64,000 bases of DNA from Flavobacterium limnophilum (GTDB lineage: Bacteria; Bacteroidota; Bacteroidia; Flavobacteriales; Flavobacteriaceae): contig NZ_CP114289.2 in the NCBI RefSeq assembly GCF_027111315.2, positions 1,674,001 through 1,738,000 on the forward strand, given 5' to 3'. Below are positions 24,301 to 33,236 of this stretch, piece after piece. The notes beneath the pieces were generated by a model, which ran no database searches, was not told where the DNA came from, and saw nothing but the letters and a program-made list of their open reading frames with translations. A program made the translations under genes and the position numbers. Numbering within the stretch: the first letter of the stretch is position 1; each line of letters opens with the position of its first letter.

Positions 24301-26718
24301 TTACCAATTTATTTCCATTTTCTGTCCTTTTTTCAAAGTGATTGTCTTGTTTTTGTCGCCGCTAATAAGGATTGTTTTTCCTCCATTTTTAGAAAAAATG
24401 GTCACTTTTTTTAGAATTTTGGTGTTCCATTCCATTGCAATTTCAAATCCTCCTCGGGCACAAATTCCTTTTACGAAACCGCTTTCCCAAGCATCGGGCA
24501 AAGCGGGAAGCAACCTGATTTCGGTTTCGTTGGACTGAACCAACATTTCGGCAACGGCAGCTGCTCCTCCAAAATTTCCGTCGATTTGAAACGGCGGATG
24601 CGCATCGAACAAGTTGGGATACGTCCCTCCTCCTCTTCTTGGTTTTTCCGTTTTCTTTCCGTCTGGATCAACATAACGAAGGAGTTCACGAAACATTTTA
24701 TAAGAACGATTGCCGTCCCAAAGTCTAGCCCAAAGATTGATGCGCCAGCCTTTGGACCAACCCGTGGTTTCATCCCCTTTTATCTCCAAAGTTTGTCTAG
24801 AAGCATTGGCCAATTCAGGTGTTTTCAATGGCGTGATATGGTCACCCGGAAAAAGTCCAAACAACTGCGATTGATGGCGGTGTTTGGGGTCTTTGTCATT
24901 CCAATCGAAATACCATTCTTGCAAATTTCCTTTTTTCCCAATTTGGTACGGATGCAATTTGGAAAGTGCAGTTTCCAATTTTGTTCTAAATTCCGCATCC
25001 ACGTTCAATACTTTCGAAGCCTTGATGGTTTTGTCGAAACATTCTCGAATCATTGCCAAATCTGCTGTTCCACCGTAAATCGTGGCGCCAATGAAACCGT
25101 CGGGAGTTATATATTGATTTTCGGGAGAAGTTGACGGCGAAGTGATTAAATTGCCGTTTTTGTCTTCCACCAACCATTTCAAACAAAACTGTGAAGCGCC
25201 TTTCATAATTTCGTAACCCTCGTTTTTGAGGTAATTCTTGTCTTGGGTAAACACATAATGTTCCCAAATATGGGTGCTCAACCAGGCTCCCGCCATATTC
25301 CAACACGCCCACATCGGTTCTTCTTTTCCGAATTGCCCAACAGGATTGGTCATCGCCCAAATATCTGAATTATGTGCTGCTGCCCAGCCTTCATTCACTC
25401 CGTAAAAAGTCTTGGCGGTCACTTTTCCCGTCACTGAAAGATTTTTGATGAAACTCAAAAGAGGTGCGTGCATTTCCGAAAGATTGGTGTTTTCGGCCAA
25501 CCAATAATTCTCTTCCAAATTGATGTTCATCGTGTAATTGCTGCTCCAAGGCGGATTGAGATACGGATTCCATAGTCCTTGTAAATTGGCTGGAACCCCC
25601 AAAGTTCTAGAACTGCTGATGAGCAAATAACGACCGTATTGGAAATATAAAATCTCCAGATTCTTGTCTTCTTTTCCTTCTGAATAGCGCAACAAACGTT
25701 CATCAGTTGGCAAATTAAGAGCTGTTGTTTTTCCTAAATTCAATTCCACTCGGTTATAGAATTTTTGATAATCTGTAATATGTGATAGTTTCAATTTATC
25801 GAATGATTTTGAAAAAGCTTTGTTTAAATTATCCAAGGCAATGGCTTTGTTATTCAAACCCTCGGTAGCAGGATTTTTGTCGAAACCATTAAAACTGGTG
25901 GCAATAGAAACATAAATCAAGGCTTCCGTTCCATTTTTTAATCCTAAACTTGAACCAGAACTTGTGATTGTTCCATCTATGTTTTTAATTTTTATAGACG
26001 ATGTGAATCGTGTACCAGAACCATTTTCCTTTATATCTGCTATTTGCTGTTGTGAAAGATAAGCTGCATTACCCTTATAACCTGGGTTTTCGTGAGTGGG
26101 TGCCACACCATTCATAGAAAGTACATTTTCTTTAACTTCGGTTTTAAATTTCAATAAACTACTGGAATTAATGTCAAAATTCAAGGCTCCTTCCTTGCTA
26201 CTGGTCAACCTGATTACCATAATTTTATCAGGTGCAGAAACAAAGTATTCGCGGGTAAATTTGACTCCATCAATTTCATAACTTATTTTCGAAATGGCTT
26301 TCGAAATGTCCAGTTCCCGATAATAATTGGTCGCTTTTCCTGTGTGATGATTATCAATATTCAGTGTTCCCAAAGGCGCAAAAGATTCCGAGTTTTTACC
26401 TTGAATCTTTTTATTTAATTCTTCGGCGAGTTTATAATTTTCATTTTTCAATGCTTCGCGAATGGCAGGCAAATTCTTGTAAGCCTCGGGATTCATATTC
26501 GCATTTACGGGTTGGCCAGACCAAAGCGTGATGTCATTCAAATAAATCTTCTCTGAATTGACACCTCCAAAAACGGTTGCTCCTTGTTTTCCGTTACCTA
26601 AAACCAGACTTTCCTCAAAATAATCAGCTGGCTGATTGTACCACAGAATATGGTCTGATTGGGCTGCCACTTTTCCATATAAAATGGAAATAATCAAAAC
26701 GATATATAATTTTCTCAT
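24301..26718 (-). CDS. GH95 alpha-L-fucosidase (or L-galactosidase)
   Basis: 805 residues with signal peptide (MRKLYIVLIISILYGKVAA). The N-terminal domain starts LWYNQPADYFEESLVLGNGK, typical of the family. In the (alpha/alpha)6 barrel, YTMNINLEENYW holds the paired Asn residues, SPSTSPENQY the general acid Glu, and HPPFQIDGNFGG the assisting Asp. GH95 enzymes invert and remove alpha-1,2-linked L-fucose; some prefer L-galactose. In this locus the substrate would be the Fuc-alpha-1,2-Gal tip of xyloglucan. It is the last gene of the locus, separated from the esterase gene by a RAYT and REP repeats. Confidence 0.92.
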   Translation of the reverse strand: MRKLYIVLIISILYGKVAAQSDHILWYNQPADYFEESLVLGNGKQGATVFGGVNSEKIYLNDITLWSGQPVNANMNPEAYKNLPAIREALKNENYKLAEELNKKIQGKNSESFAPLGTLNIDNHHTGKATNYYRELDISKAISKISYEIDGVKFTREYFVSAPDKIMVIRLTSSKEGALNFDINSSSLLKFKTEVKENVLSMNGVAPTHENPGYKGNAAYLSQQQIADIKENGSGTRFTSSIKIKNIDGTITSSGSSLGLKNGTEALIYVSIATSFNGFDKNPATEGLNNKAIALDNLNKAFSKSFDKLKLSHITDYQKFYNRVELNLGKTTALNLPTDERLLRYSEGKEDKNLEILYFQYGRYLLISSSRTLGVPANLQGLWNPYLNPPWSSNYTMNINLEENYWLAENTNLSEMHAPLLSFIKNLSVTGKVTAKTFYGVNEGWAAAHNSDIWAMTNPVGQFGKEEPMWACWNMAGAWLSTHIWEHYVFTQDKNYLKNEGYEIMKGASQFCLKWLVEDKNGNLITSPSTSPENQYITPDGFIGATIYGGTADLAMIRECFDKTIKASKVLNVDAEFRTKLETALSKLHPYQIGKKGNLQEWYFDWNDKDPKHRHQSQLFGLFPGDHITPLKTPELANASRQTLEIKGDETTGWSKGWRINLWARLWDGNRSYKMFRELLRYVDPDGKKTEKPRRGGGTYPNLFDAHPPFQIDGNFGGAAAVAEMLVQSNETEIRLLPALPDAWESGFVKGICARGGFEIAMEWNTKILKKVTIFSKNGGKTILISGDKNKTITLKKGQKMEINW

Positions 26719-26765
26719 AATTATGATTTATTCAAAATTTATTTTCCATACAGATTGGATCGGTA

Positions 26766-26794
26766 GTACAGACGGGTTTAAAACCCGTCTCTAC
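26766..26794. repeat. REP palindrome, family 1
   Basis: AGACGGGTTT (26770-26779) and AAACCCGTCT (26781-26790) pair across a single A, extended by GTA/TAC outside a C-C mismatch. It overlaps the 3' end of the RAYT gene, supplying its last codon and stop. Two more copies occur at 27065-27093 and 27430-27458. Confidence 0.85.
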
Positions 26795-27411
26795 GTGTCG
26801 CCACTGAAAAAACAATCCTTATCCCAATTTTTGGGATTGTTTATGATATAATTTTTAATTCTATTGTATTCTGCTTCATTCCTAATTATGTGATCGTGAA
26901 ATCGTTCTTGCCAATTTGACACTCCTTTTGAATTTCTTTTTTCATTAATCTTTCGGGATGAAAATGATTTTAATGCTCGCATAAATTCAAATACACCGTG
27001 AATTTTATCATCGGAATTTGCATTCGTGATATCATTCGTGGTATCATTCGTGATATCATTCGTAGTACAGACGGGTTTCAAACCCGTCTCTACGCTATCG
27101 GGATTGGAATCGGGATTAATTATTTTTGAATTATCAACGCCCACGATACAATGAATATGATTGGGCATTATCTGAAATTCATCCAATACAATATTTTTAT
27201 AATGATTGGGCAAATCAAACCAACAATCGGATACAATTTGGCCATATTCATTTAATATCATTTTTTCATCCTTTACATATCCGAATAAATGCTCTCGATT
27301 TTTGGTGCAAATTGTAATAAAATAATCTCCCTCATTAGAATAATCCCACCATTTGGCTCTAGCTGTTTCTATGCGGTATTTTCCTTGGAATTGTTGCATG
27401 ATCGATTTCAT
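26791..27411 (-). CDS. REP-associated tyrosine transposase (RAYT), family 1
   Basis: 206 residues of the Y1_Tnp (IS200-like, HUH) type. The metal-binding motif is MPNHIHCIV, and the catalytic Tyr lies in NRIKNYIINNPKNW. The opening YRIETARAKWWDYSNEGDYF and NWQERFHDHIIRNEAEY are typical of Bacteroidota RAYTs. Such proteins process REP palindromes as single-stranded DNA. A segment of about 30 residues in the middle is unusual: it is encoded by a REP palindrome plus a 12-bp tandem repeat (27022-27093) that stays in frame. The gene lies between two REPs and splits the esterase and GH95 genes. ATG at 27411; 27399 is an alternative. Confidence 0.88.
   Translation of the reverse strand: MKSIMQQFQGKYRIETARAKWWDYSNEGDYFITICTKNREHLFGYVKDEKMILNEYGQIVSDCWFDLPNHYKNIVLDEFQIMPNHIHCIVGVDNSKIINPDSNPDSVETGLKPVCTTNDITNDTTNDITNANSDDKIHGVFEFMRALKSFSSRKINEKRNSKGVSNWQERFHDHIIRNEAEYNRIKNYIINNPKNWDKDCFFSGDT
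27022..27093. repeat. 12-bp tandem repeat plus REP inside the RAYT gene
   Basis: Units ATTCGTGATATC, ATTCGTGGTATC and ATTCGTGATATC (27022-27057) run into a partial fourth copy and then a complete family-1 REP (27065-27093). On the coding strand the tandem part encodes ITND/TTND steps. The total length keeps the frame open. Confidence 0.85.
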
Positions 27412-27429
27412 TTTATACAGACGGATTCT

Positions 27430-27458
27430 GTACAGACGGGTTTAAAACCCGTCTCTAC
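27430..27458. repeat. REP palindrome, family 1
   Basis: AGACGGGTTT (27434-27443) and AAACCCGTCT (27445-27454) with GTA/TAC outer pairs, 1 bp from the stop codon of the esterase gene. A half copy (TACAGACGGATTCTG) precedes it at about 27416. It may protect or terminate the esterase mRNA. Confidence 0.85.
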
Positions 27459-27459
27459 C

Positions 27460-29412
27460 CTACCTATTTACCTTATATTTTTCATTGGCGGTAATCATTT
27501 CCCAATTGTCGGTTCTGAAAGGCGATGCGGGAAAATTTTCTTTGTTGAAAAGATTGATTTCCGTGTCGTCATCCGCCCAACCATAATGAACAGCGACAGG
27601 ATTTGGCACATTTTCGCTGGAAACCATTACTTTATTGTTTTGAATAATCGCTTTGGCGGAATAAAAAACTTTGTCTGCTCCAGCAATTTCAAATCCTTTT
27701 AAAATTCCATTTGAATCCGAGGTTGACAATCCGCTGCCAAGGTTGTCAAAAGTAAGAATTATTTGATTTCCTTTGATTTCTTGAGATAAAAAAGTAGGTC
27801 CAGAATAAACCATTTTTTTGTTATAAACATTGTTCAAGGCAATGGCTGCCAATCGTTTTCCAACATCCTGTTTGTTCGTTGGATGAATGTCTTTTGCATT
27901 ACCAATATCTGTCGTTACCACCATTCCCGTCTTGGGCAATTTTAGGGTTTCGCTTTGTGCTTCGCGAAGTTCAGCCCATTTGCTGCCCTTTTTGCTATTG
28001 CCGCCATATTCGTCAAAAGTGGATAATTGCACAAAATAAAAAGGGAAATCGCCTTGATTCCATTTTGTTCTCCAATCTGTTATCATCAAAGGAAAGGCAA
28101 TTTTGTATTGTTCCGCTCTACCTACGTTGGCTTCGCCTTGATACCACAAAACACCTTGAAAGGCGTAGGGAATCAATGGATTGACCATTGCATTGTACAA
28201 TAATGAAGGATAACTATTGGGAGAAATGGCTATTTTTACCTGTACCACATTAAATTTCCAAAGCCCTTCGAGGGATACATTCGAATCATTGAAATCGATA
28301 TTCAAATCGGCTGGATCGCCATATATTCCGCCACCGCCGGTATAATCAGCAATTCGAACCGCGATGACATTCATACCTTCTTTCAAAACGCCAGCTGGAA
28401 TTTTATAGACCCTTTTCGTATCCCAAATTTTGTTGGTTCCCACTTCAATTCCGTTGACATAAGTATGATCTTCATCATCTACTTTTGACAAATGTAAAAC
28501 GGCTTCTTTTTGAGCTTGCTCGGCGGTCAAAACAATGGTTTTTCGCATCCAGACTATCCCATCAATATTGCCTATTTGTTGGTTTTCCCACAAAGAGGGC
28601 ACTTTTATTTCTGGCCAATTTTTATCCTCAAAATTCGGGTTTTTAAACTGGTTTTCATTGGTCATTGTCACCTCAAAACCTTGTACTTTTTTGAGATTAT
28701 CCAAAACTGATTTTTTGTATGTTTCAAAAACCGCATCCATATCCAACTGGGGAACTTCGGCTATCATATCTTTAAATTCGGAACTATTTTCGAATGCTTC
28801 ACGGCTGGTCCAAGTCTCCACACAAGTTCCGCCCCAAGAGGTGTTGATAATTCCGATGGGGATTTTTAATTCGGCGTATATTTTTTTGGCAAAAAAGTAA
28901 CCCACGGCGGTAAAATCACCCACATTTTCTTTATTGGAAACTACCCATTTTCCAGCTTTTAAATCCTCTTTTGGCGAACCACTCAAGTCTTGGGCAACCC
29001 CAAAATGACGGATCATCGGGTTATTGGCTTGTTCTTTCTGGGTTTCAAAATCGGGTAATTTATACATTTGAAATTCCATATTCGATTGTCCGCTGCAAAT
29101 CCAGACTTCGCCCACCAAAACATCTTTGATGGCAATTTTGTTTTTACCAATAATGGTCAATTCAAAAGGCCCACCGGCTTTTTCGGCATCGAGTTTTAGC
29201 ATCCATTTCCCTTTGGAATCGGCCGTGATGGTTTTGATTTGTTTGTTGAAACGGACTTCGATTTTTTCATTGGCATCCGCCCAACCCCAAACCGGAATGG
29301 GTTTGTTGCGTTGCAAAACCATTCCATCGGAAAACAACAACGGCATTCGGACATTGCCATTAGAACAAAAACTAAAAGCTAAAAACAGAATTGCAAGATA
29401 TTTTTTCATCAT
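27460..29412 (-). CDS. SASA-family acetylesterase, likely xyloglucan acetylesterase (CE20-like)
   Basis: About 650 residues. ATG codons at 29412 and 29409 are both possible, and both give a signal peptide ending near FSFCSNG. The nucleophile Ser is in ICSGQSNMEFQ near residue 110, and the catalytic Asp-x-His in AKDIHPTNKQDVGKRL near 540. A beta-rich insert (about 250-390, with HLSKVDDEDHTYVNG) splits the SGNH hydrolase domain, as in CE20 enzymes described from Xanthomonas xyloglucan loci. Annotated relatives are called sialate O-acetylesterase, but no sialic acid genes are near. Removal of acetyl groups from xyloglucan galactose is inferred from context. Confidence 0.86.
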   Translation of the reverse strand: MMKKYLAILFLAFSFCSNGNVRMPLLFSDGMVLQRNKPIPVWGWADANEKIEVRFNKQIKTITADSKGKWMLKLDAEKAGGPFELTIIGKNKIAIKDVLVGEVWICSGQSNMEFQMYKLPDFETQKEQANNPMIRHFGVAQDLSGSPKEDLKAGKWVVSNKENVGDFTAVGYFFAKKIYAELKIPIGIINTSWGGTCVETWTSREAFENSSEFKDMIAEVPQLDMDAVFETYKKSVLDNLKKVQGFEVTMTNENQFKNPNFEDKNWPEIKVPSLWENQQIGNIDGIVWMRKTIVLTAEQAQKEAVLHLSKVDDEDHTYVNGIEVGTNKIWDTKRVYKIPAGVLKEGMNVIAVRIADYTGGGGIYGDPADLNIDFNDSNVSLEGLWKFNVVQVKIAISPNSYPSLLYNAMVNPLIPYAFQGVLWYQGEANVGRAEQYKIAFPLMITDWRTKWNQGDFPFYFVQLSTFDEYGGNSKKGSKWAELREAQSETLKLPKTGMVVTTDIGNAKDIHPTNKQDVGKRLAAIALNNVYNKKMVYSGPTFLSQEIKGNQIILTFDNLGSGLSTSDSNGILKGFEIAGADKVFYSAKAIIQNNKVMVSSENVPNPVAVHYGWADDDTEINLFNKENFPASPFRTDNWEMITANEKYKVNR

Positions 29413-29454
29413 CAAAAATTATTATAATTTATATTTTATACTTGTCCATAAAAC

Positions 29455-29514
29455 TGACACAGATTTTACAAATTTTCAACATTACAAAGGGTTCAATTTG
29501 TGAAATCTGTGTCA
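29455..29514. repeat. Intergenic inverted repeat
   Basis: Arms of 20 bp (29455-29474 and 29495-29514) match with one mismatch, starting TGACACAGAT, around a 20-bp centre. No T-run follows, so it is more likely a dispersed small repeat than a terminator. It lies between the GH42 and esterase genes. Confidence 0.5.
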
Positions 29515-29579
29515 ATAAAACATTTTTTAGAATCAATACGGACAATCATATTAAATTTAACCACTGATTTCAATCTAGA

Positions 29580-31655
29580 TTAGTTTTTCCAAACCGTGAC
29601 TCCTGCAGGTTTTAAAGTGGCGTTGCCAACAAGAACCTCCGCTTTGGCAGGAATTTCTAATTGATAGTCTGTTGAGGAATAATTTACGGCTACCCAAAAA
29701 CCATCACGCCATTGGACATAAACTCCTTCGGGATAATTTTCGGTGGTAGCTCCTGCTTCTTCGTACACTTTTTTCAAAACATCTCGTTCTAATTTAGCAT
29801 CGTCAGTATCTACACCAATATAAGTTACAGTTCCTTTTCCGATTTTATTAATTACCACTGCCGATTTTCCTGCATAAAATTGATCAGAATATTTCGCCCA
29901 ACTATTTTCTTTTTTATTGGGTGTAACCAAATCTCCCCAATTGTCCCAAATATACTCTTTATCAAAAGCCTTGATAGTTCCTTTTGTGTTTACCAATTGA
30001 TCAAAATCATCAATTTTGGAATCTATTAATGGATAAAGAGTTGCTCCCCAAAGTGAGCTAAATAAATGTCCGTTTCTGTCTTTTACCCCTGTTCGAACAG
30101 TTAAAACCAAATTTCCTCCTTGTTTTACATAGTTTTCCCATTTGGAAACAAGTATGGCATCAACTAATTCATAAGCGGGTGCAATGACAACTTTATAATC
30201 ATTCAAATTATCGTTTTCGGATAAAATATCTGTTGGTGCTCCAAAAGATTTTACAATTTCAAGATACTTCTGAAAAAAGCCAATAGCATTCCACTGGTTT
30301 GTTTGTGGTTGACGATTCATACTCCAGATATTATCACAATTATATAATAAACCTGTCTTGCGAACCTGTAGTGCTTTTGGAATCTTGGCATTTGGATTAT
30401 AGGCTTTTCGCAAAATTTTCATTTCAGAAATGGCTTGTTTATAATCTTTCCCTCCTTGCGAAAGTGTTACTCCATCCAATTTCATAATACCTCCATGATA
30501 TTGTTCCGAACTATAATTAATCTGACGATACCTATAAGAACAAGCAAATGACAAGTCTCCTCCAAAACAATGAAACAACCACATCCGCAAAGTACCAGGC
30601 AAAAGCAATGGATTTACACTTCCCCAATTAACATAACCAGGTTGCAATTCCATAATTCCCGCCACATTATTGGGCTGTTTGTAATAACTTAATGCAAAAG
30701 AAAGTTCTTTAGGGTCTCCTAAACGAAAGCCTTTGTCTCCAAGATTGGAATTGCCTTTATTGGGATACGAAGTAAAAGAATTAAAGTCTAAATTTTTTGT
30801 TTTTCTGGGATCGGCAGCAGTTATTGCAGTATAATTTGTGGTAACATATTGATTATTGGCAATATACTTCCGAAGAATAGCAGCTTGAAAATCTAAAAAA
30901 TTCGTCTGTATTTCAGCTGTATAACGCTTAAAATCCAATAAGGCATGTGGGTTTGTTCCCCACCATCCCACTAGATTCGCATTATAAATTTTAACTTGAG
31001 AAAAATCGATATAGGTTTGACTCCAAAAGGCGGTTCCCCATGCGTGATTTAATGCTGCAATAGTTTGGTACTTATTTTTTAACCATAGCTGAAACGCATC
31101 CTGAGACGAAGGACTGTAATCCTCTCGAGCTTCGGGTTCATTATCCAATTGCCAACCTATGACATTTGGATTCTTGCCGTAGCGTTGCGCCATTTGAGTT
31201 ACAATTTTACTCGTAAAATCTTTCCAAACCGTGTTGGACAATGATTGTACGGCTCTGGTTCCGTGTTCCGCTCTTTGATAGTTCGAATTCATTACATAAA
31301 TCTCGGGATATTTTATTCCCATCCAAACAGGTGCAATGGCGGTAGGTGTGCCTAAAATTACTTTTAGTTTGTATTTTGCTGCTAAATTAATTACCTCATC
31401 AAGCCATTGAAAATCGTAAACTCCTTCCGAAGGCTCAAAATTGATCCAGGCAAATTCTGCAATATGAATAAATTCAAACCCTATTTCGGAAATGTTTTTG
31501 ATATCCCGTTCCCATTCCTTTTTATCCCAATGCTCAGGATAATAATAAATCCCGAAAGTCATTAAATCTTTTTTGGGAAAGAAACGAGAATTCTCTTGCG
31601 CCTTAAGATTATTAAAAAAGAATAAAATAAATACAATCGAAAATAATTTTTTCAT
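29580..31655 (-). CDS. GH42 beta-galactosidase
   Basis: 691 residues with signal peptide (MKKLFSIVFILFFFNNLKA). The TIM barrel begins FGIYYYPEHWDKKEWERDI. WQLDNEPEARED carries the acid/base Glu, and IMELQPGYVNWG the nucleophile Glu. A trimerisation-like domain (about 410-620) and a beta C-terminal domain follow, giving the usual GH42 length. It would remove beta-linked galactose from xyloglucan side chains in the periplasm after fucose and acetyl removal. A terminator-like hairpin upstream (31674-31714) suggests it is transcribed apart from the GH5 cluster. Confidence 0.92.
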   Translation of the reverse strand: MKKLFSIVFILFFFNNLKAQENSRFFPKKDLMTFGIYYYPEHWDKKEWERDIKNISEIGFEFIHIAEFAWINFEPSEGVYDFQWLDEVINLAAKYKLKVILGTPTAIAPVWMGIKYPEIYVMNSNYQRAEHGTRAVQSLSNTVWKDFTSKIVTQMAQRYGKNPNVIGWQLDNEPEAREDYSPSSQDAFQLWLKNKYQTIAALNHAWGTAFWSQTYIDFSQVKIYNANLVGWWGTNPHALLDFKRYTAEIQTNFLDFQAAILRKYIANNQYVTTNYTAITAADPRKTKNLDFNSFTSYPNKGNSNLGDKGFRLGDPKELSFALSYYKQPNNVAGIMELQPGYVNWGSVNPLLLPGTLRMWLFHCFGGDLSFACSYRYRQINYSSEQYHGGIMKLDGVTLSQGGKDYKQAISEMKILRKAYNPNAKIPKALQVRKTGLLYNCDNIWSMNRQPQTNQWNAIGFFQKYLEIVKSFGAPTDILSENDNLNDYKVVIAPAYELVDAILVSKWENYVKQGGNLVLTVRTGVKDRNGHLFSSLWGATLYPLIDSKIDDFDQLVNTKGTIKAFDKEYIWDNWGDLVTPNKKENSWAKYSDQFYAGKSAVVINKIGKGTVTYIGVDTDDAKLERDVLKKVYEEAGATTENYPEGVYVQWRDGFWVAVNYSSTDYQLEIPAKAEVLVGNATLKPAGVTVWKN

Positions 31656-31673
31656 TTTTTAGATTATTAAAAA

Positions 31674-31714
31674 ATTGGTAATTCGACCAGAATCAATCCA
31701 GTCAAATTACCAAT
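31674..31714 (-). terminator. Terminator downstream of GH5
   Basis: Arms of 14 bp (31674-31687 and 31701-31714) with one mismatch; the minus strand then continues with a T-run. It lies 9 bp after the GH5 stop and would end or attenuate the GH97-to-GH5 transcript. Confidence 0.75.
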
Positions 31715-31722
31715 AAAACCCA

Positions 31723-33228
31723 TTATTTTAATCCATCCTGCAAGGCAGTTAGAGCTTGTGTATCAAATACTGTATTGTCACTTCTTTTAAAGATTCCAAA
31801 GCCTTTATCTCCGATACTTCCTTCATCCCAGTAAAAAGGGATTAATCCATTTGCCTTAGCTTGTTTGACTACATATTTCAAATAATATGCTCTTGAATTT
31901 AAGTGTAATGTTAAATCATTACCTGTTAAGGTAGTTCTTCGAATAGCACCAAATTCGCCCAAAACAACAGGAATTCCTTTGTCGACAAATTGGGTTTTCA
32001 TGGATTTGAAAAGTTTGTCCAAGTCGGCTTCTTCTCCCAAAGTCGCATTGTGTGCAGTATCGGTTGTGGAGTGATAATTGGCACCCCAATAATAGAACAT
32101 TTTGCCCCAAGTTTCGTCTTTTTCCATTCCGCAAAAATTCCAAGGCGTGTAATAATGGATCTCAACCATCATTCGATTGGCAACTTTATCGGTTGGTAAA
32201 GTCAGCATCAATTTGTTGGTTTTGTCAATATCTGTCGATGGGCCTTGAACTACCAATGTACGATAGGAATTCTTGCCTCCAGTGGAGCGAACCGCATCAA
32301 TAAATGTTTGGTGATACGAGTTTAAAACTGCCATTTGGGTTGCGTTTTCCACGTTGGGTTCATTGGCACTGGCAAAAAGTAAATGTTCATCAAAATCTCT
32401 TAAATTGGTTGCAATTTGCTCCCAAAAAGCTTTCTGTTTGGCGTTGTTGGCTGCTTTTTGGACTTCGGTGCAATTATCTTCAAGCCATCCGCCATCCCAA
32501 TGTATGTTGACAATGACATACATATTGTTGTCCGTACAATATTTCACTACTTCTTTCACTCTGGCAAGCCAATCTGCTTTGATTTGCGCTGTGGTGGCAT
32601 TGGCCATATTTTGATTCCAAGAACAAGGAATTCGAATGGCGTTGAAACCATTGGCTTTAACTAAATCAATCAAGGCTTTGGCAACTTTTGGATTGCCCCA
32701 AGCGGTTTCTCCACCAATTGCTTCCAGTGAATTGCCAATATTCCAACCCAGCTTTATGTTTGCAGAAAGTTGGGCAGCAGTACTGCTCATTCCTGTGGCA
32801 TCGGCGGCAATCGGATTGGTGTTGTAACTTGGATATAAATCGGTCACCGGAGGAACAACGGCAGCGGGAGGCTGTGTTACCGTAATTTGCACAGAAGGCG
32901 CTTGATTTGAACTTACGGTTATAGTGGCAGAACGAACCGTAGTACCTGTGTTGGCCAATGACGTTATGCTTACCAATGACGAACCCAAATTTCCCGACGA
33001 TTTGCTCAACTGAATCCAACTGGTATCAGAACTGCTGATTGTCCAAGTATCGGCAGTGCTTGTCACGGTTACGCTGACACTATTTCCTGTACTTAGAAAT
33101 TCGATTGAATTTGGATCAACAGTAAGTGTTTTTGATGTTGGTTTTCCTTCTGGAGTTGCACCATCGGAACTGCAAGACCAAATGACCATAAATACCAAAC
33201 ATAAAATGGCAACGAATATTTTTTTCAT
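31723..33228 (-). CDS. GH5 endo-glucanase lipoprotein with BACON domain (subfamily 4-like)
   Basis: 501 residues. Lipoprotein signal with lipobox Cys near 19 (VFMVIWSCSSDG), so probably at the cell surface. A BACON domain (about 35-120) ends with IQITVTQPP-type sequence. The GH5 barrel starts KLGWNIGNSLEAIGGETAWG; FASANEPNVENA has the acid/base Glu and IPVVLGEFGAI the nucleophile. The opening motif is that of subfamily 4, which includes most Bacteroidota xyloglucanases. It is therefore the best candidate for the backbone-cutting enzyme that feeds SusC/SusD. It starts 8 bp after the GH3 stop. Confidence 0.9.
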   Translation of the reverse strand: MKKIFVAILCLVFMVIWSCSSDGATPEGKPTSKTLTVDPNSIEFLSTGNSVSVTVTSTADTWTISSSDTSWIQLSKSSGNLGSSLVSITSLANTGTTVRSATITVSSNQAPSVQITVTQPPAAVVPPVTDLYPSYNTNPIAADATGMSSTAAQLSANIKLGWNIGNSLEAIGGETAWGNPKVAKALIDLVKANGFNAIRIPCSWNQNMANATTAQIKADWLARVKEVVKYCTDNNMYVIVNIHWDGGWLEDNCTEVQKAANNAKQKAFWEQIATNLRDFDEHLLFASANEPNVENATQMAVLNSYHQTFIDAVRSTGGKNSYRTLVVQGPSTDIDKTNKLMLTLPTDKVANRMMVEIHYYTPWNFCGMEKDETWGKMFYYWGANYHSTTDTAHNATLGEEADLDKLFKSMKTQFVDKGIPVVLGEFGAIRRTTLTGNDLTLHLNSRAYYLKYVVKQAKANGLIPFYWDEGSIGDKGFGIFKRSDNTVFDTQALTALQDGLK

Positions 33229-33236
33229 TCTTGGTT

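Noticed and set aside
27040..27093. Possible CRISPR array from the ATTCGTGATATC repeats
   Set aside because: Units are 12 bp with no spacers and no cas genes; it is a simple tandem repeat next to a REP.
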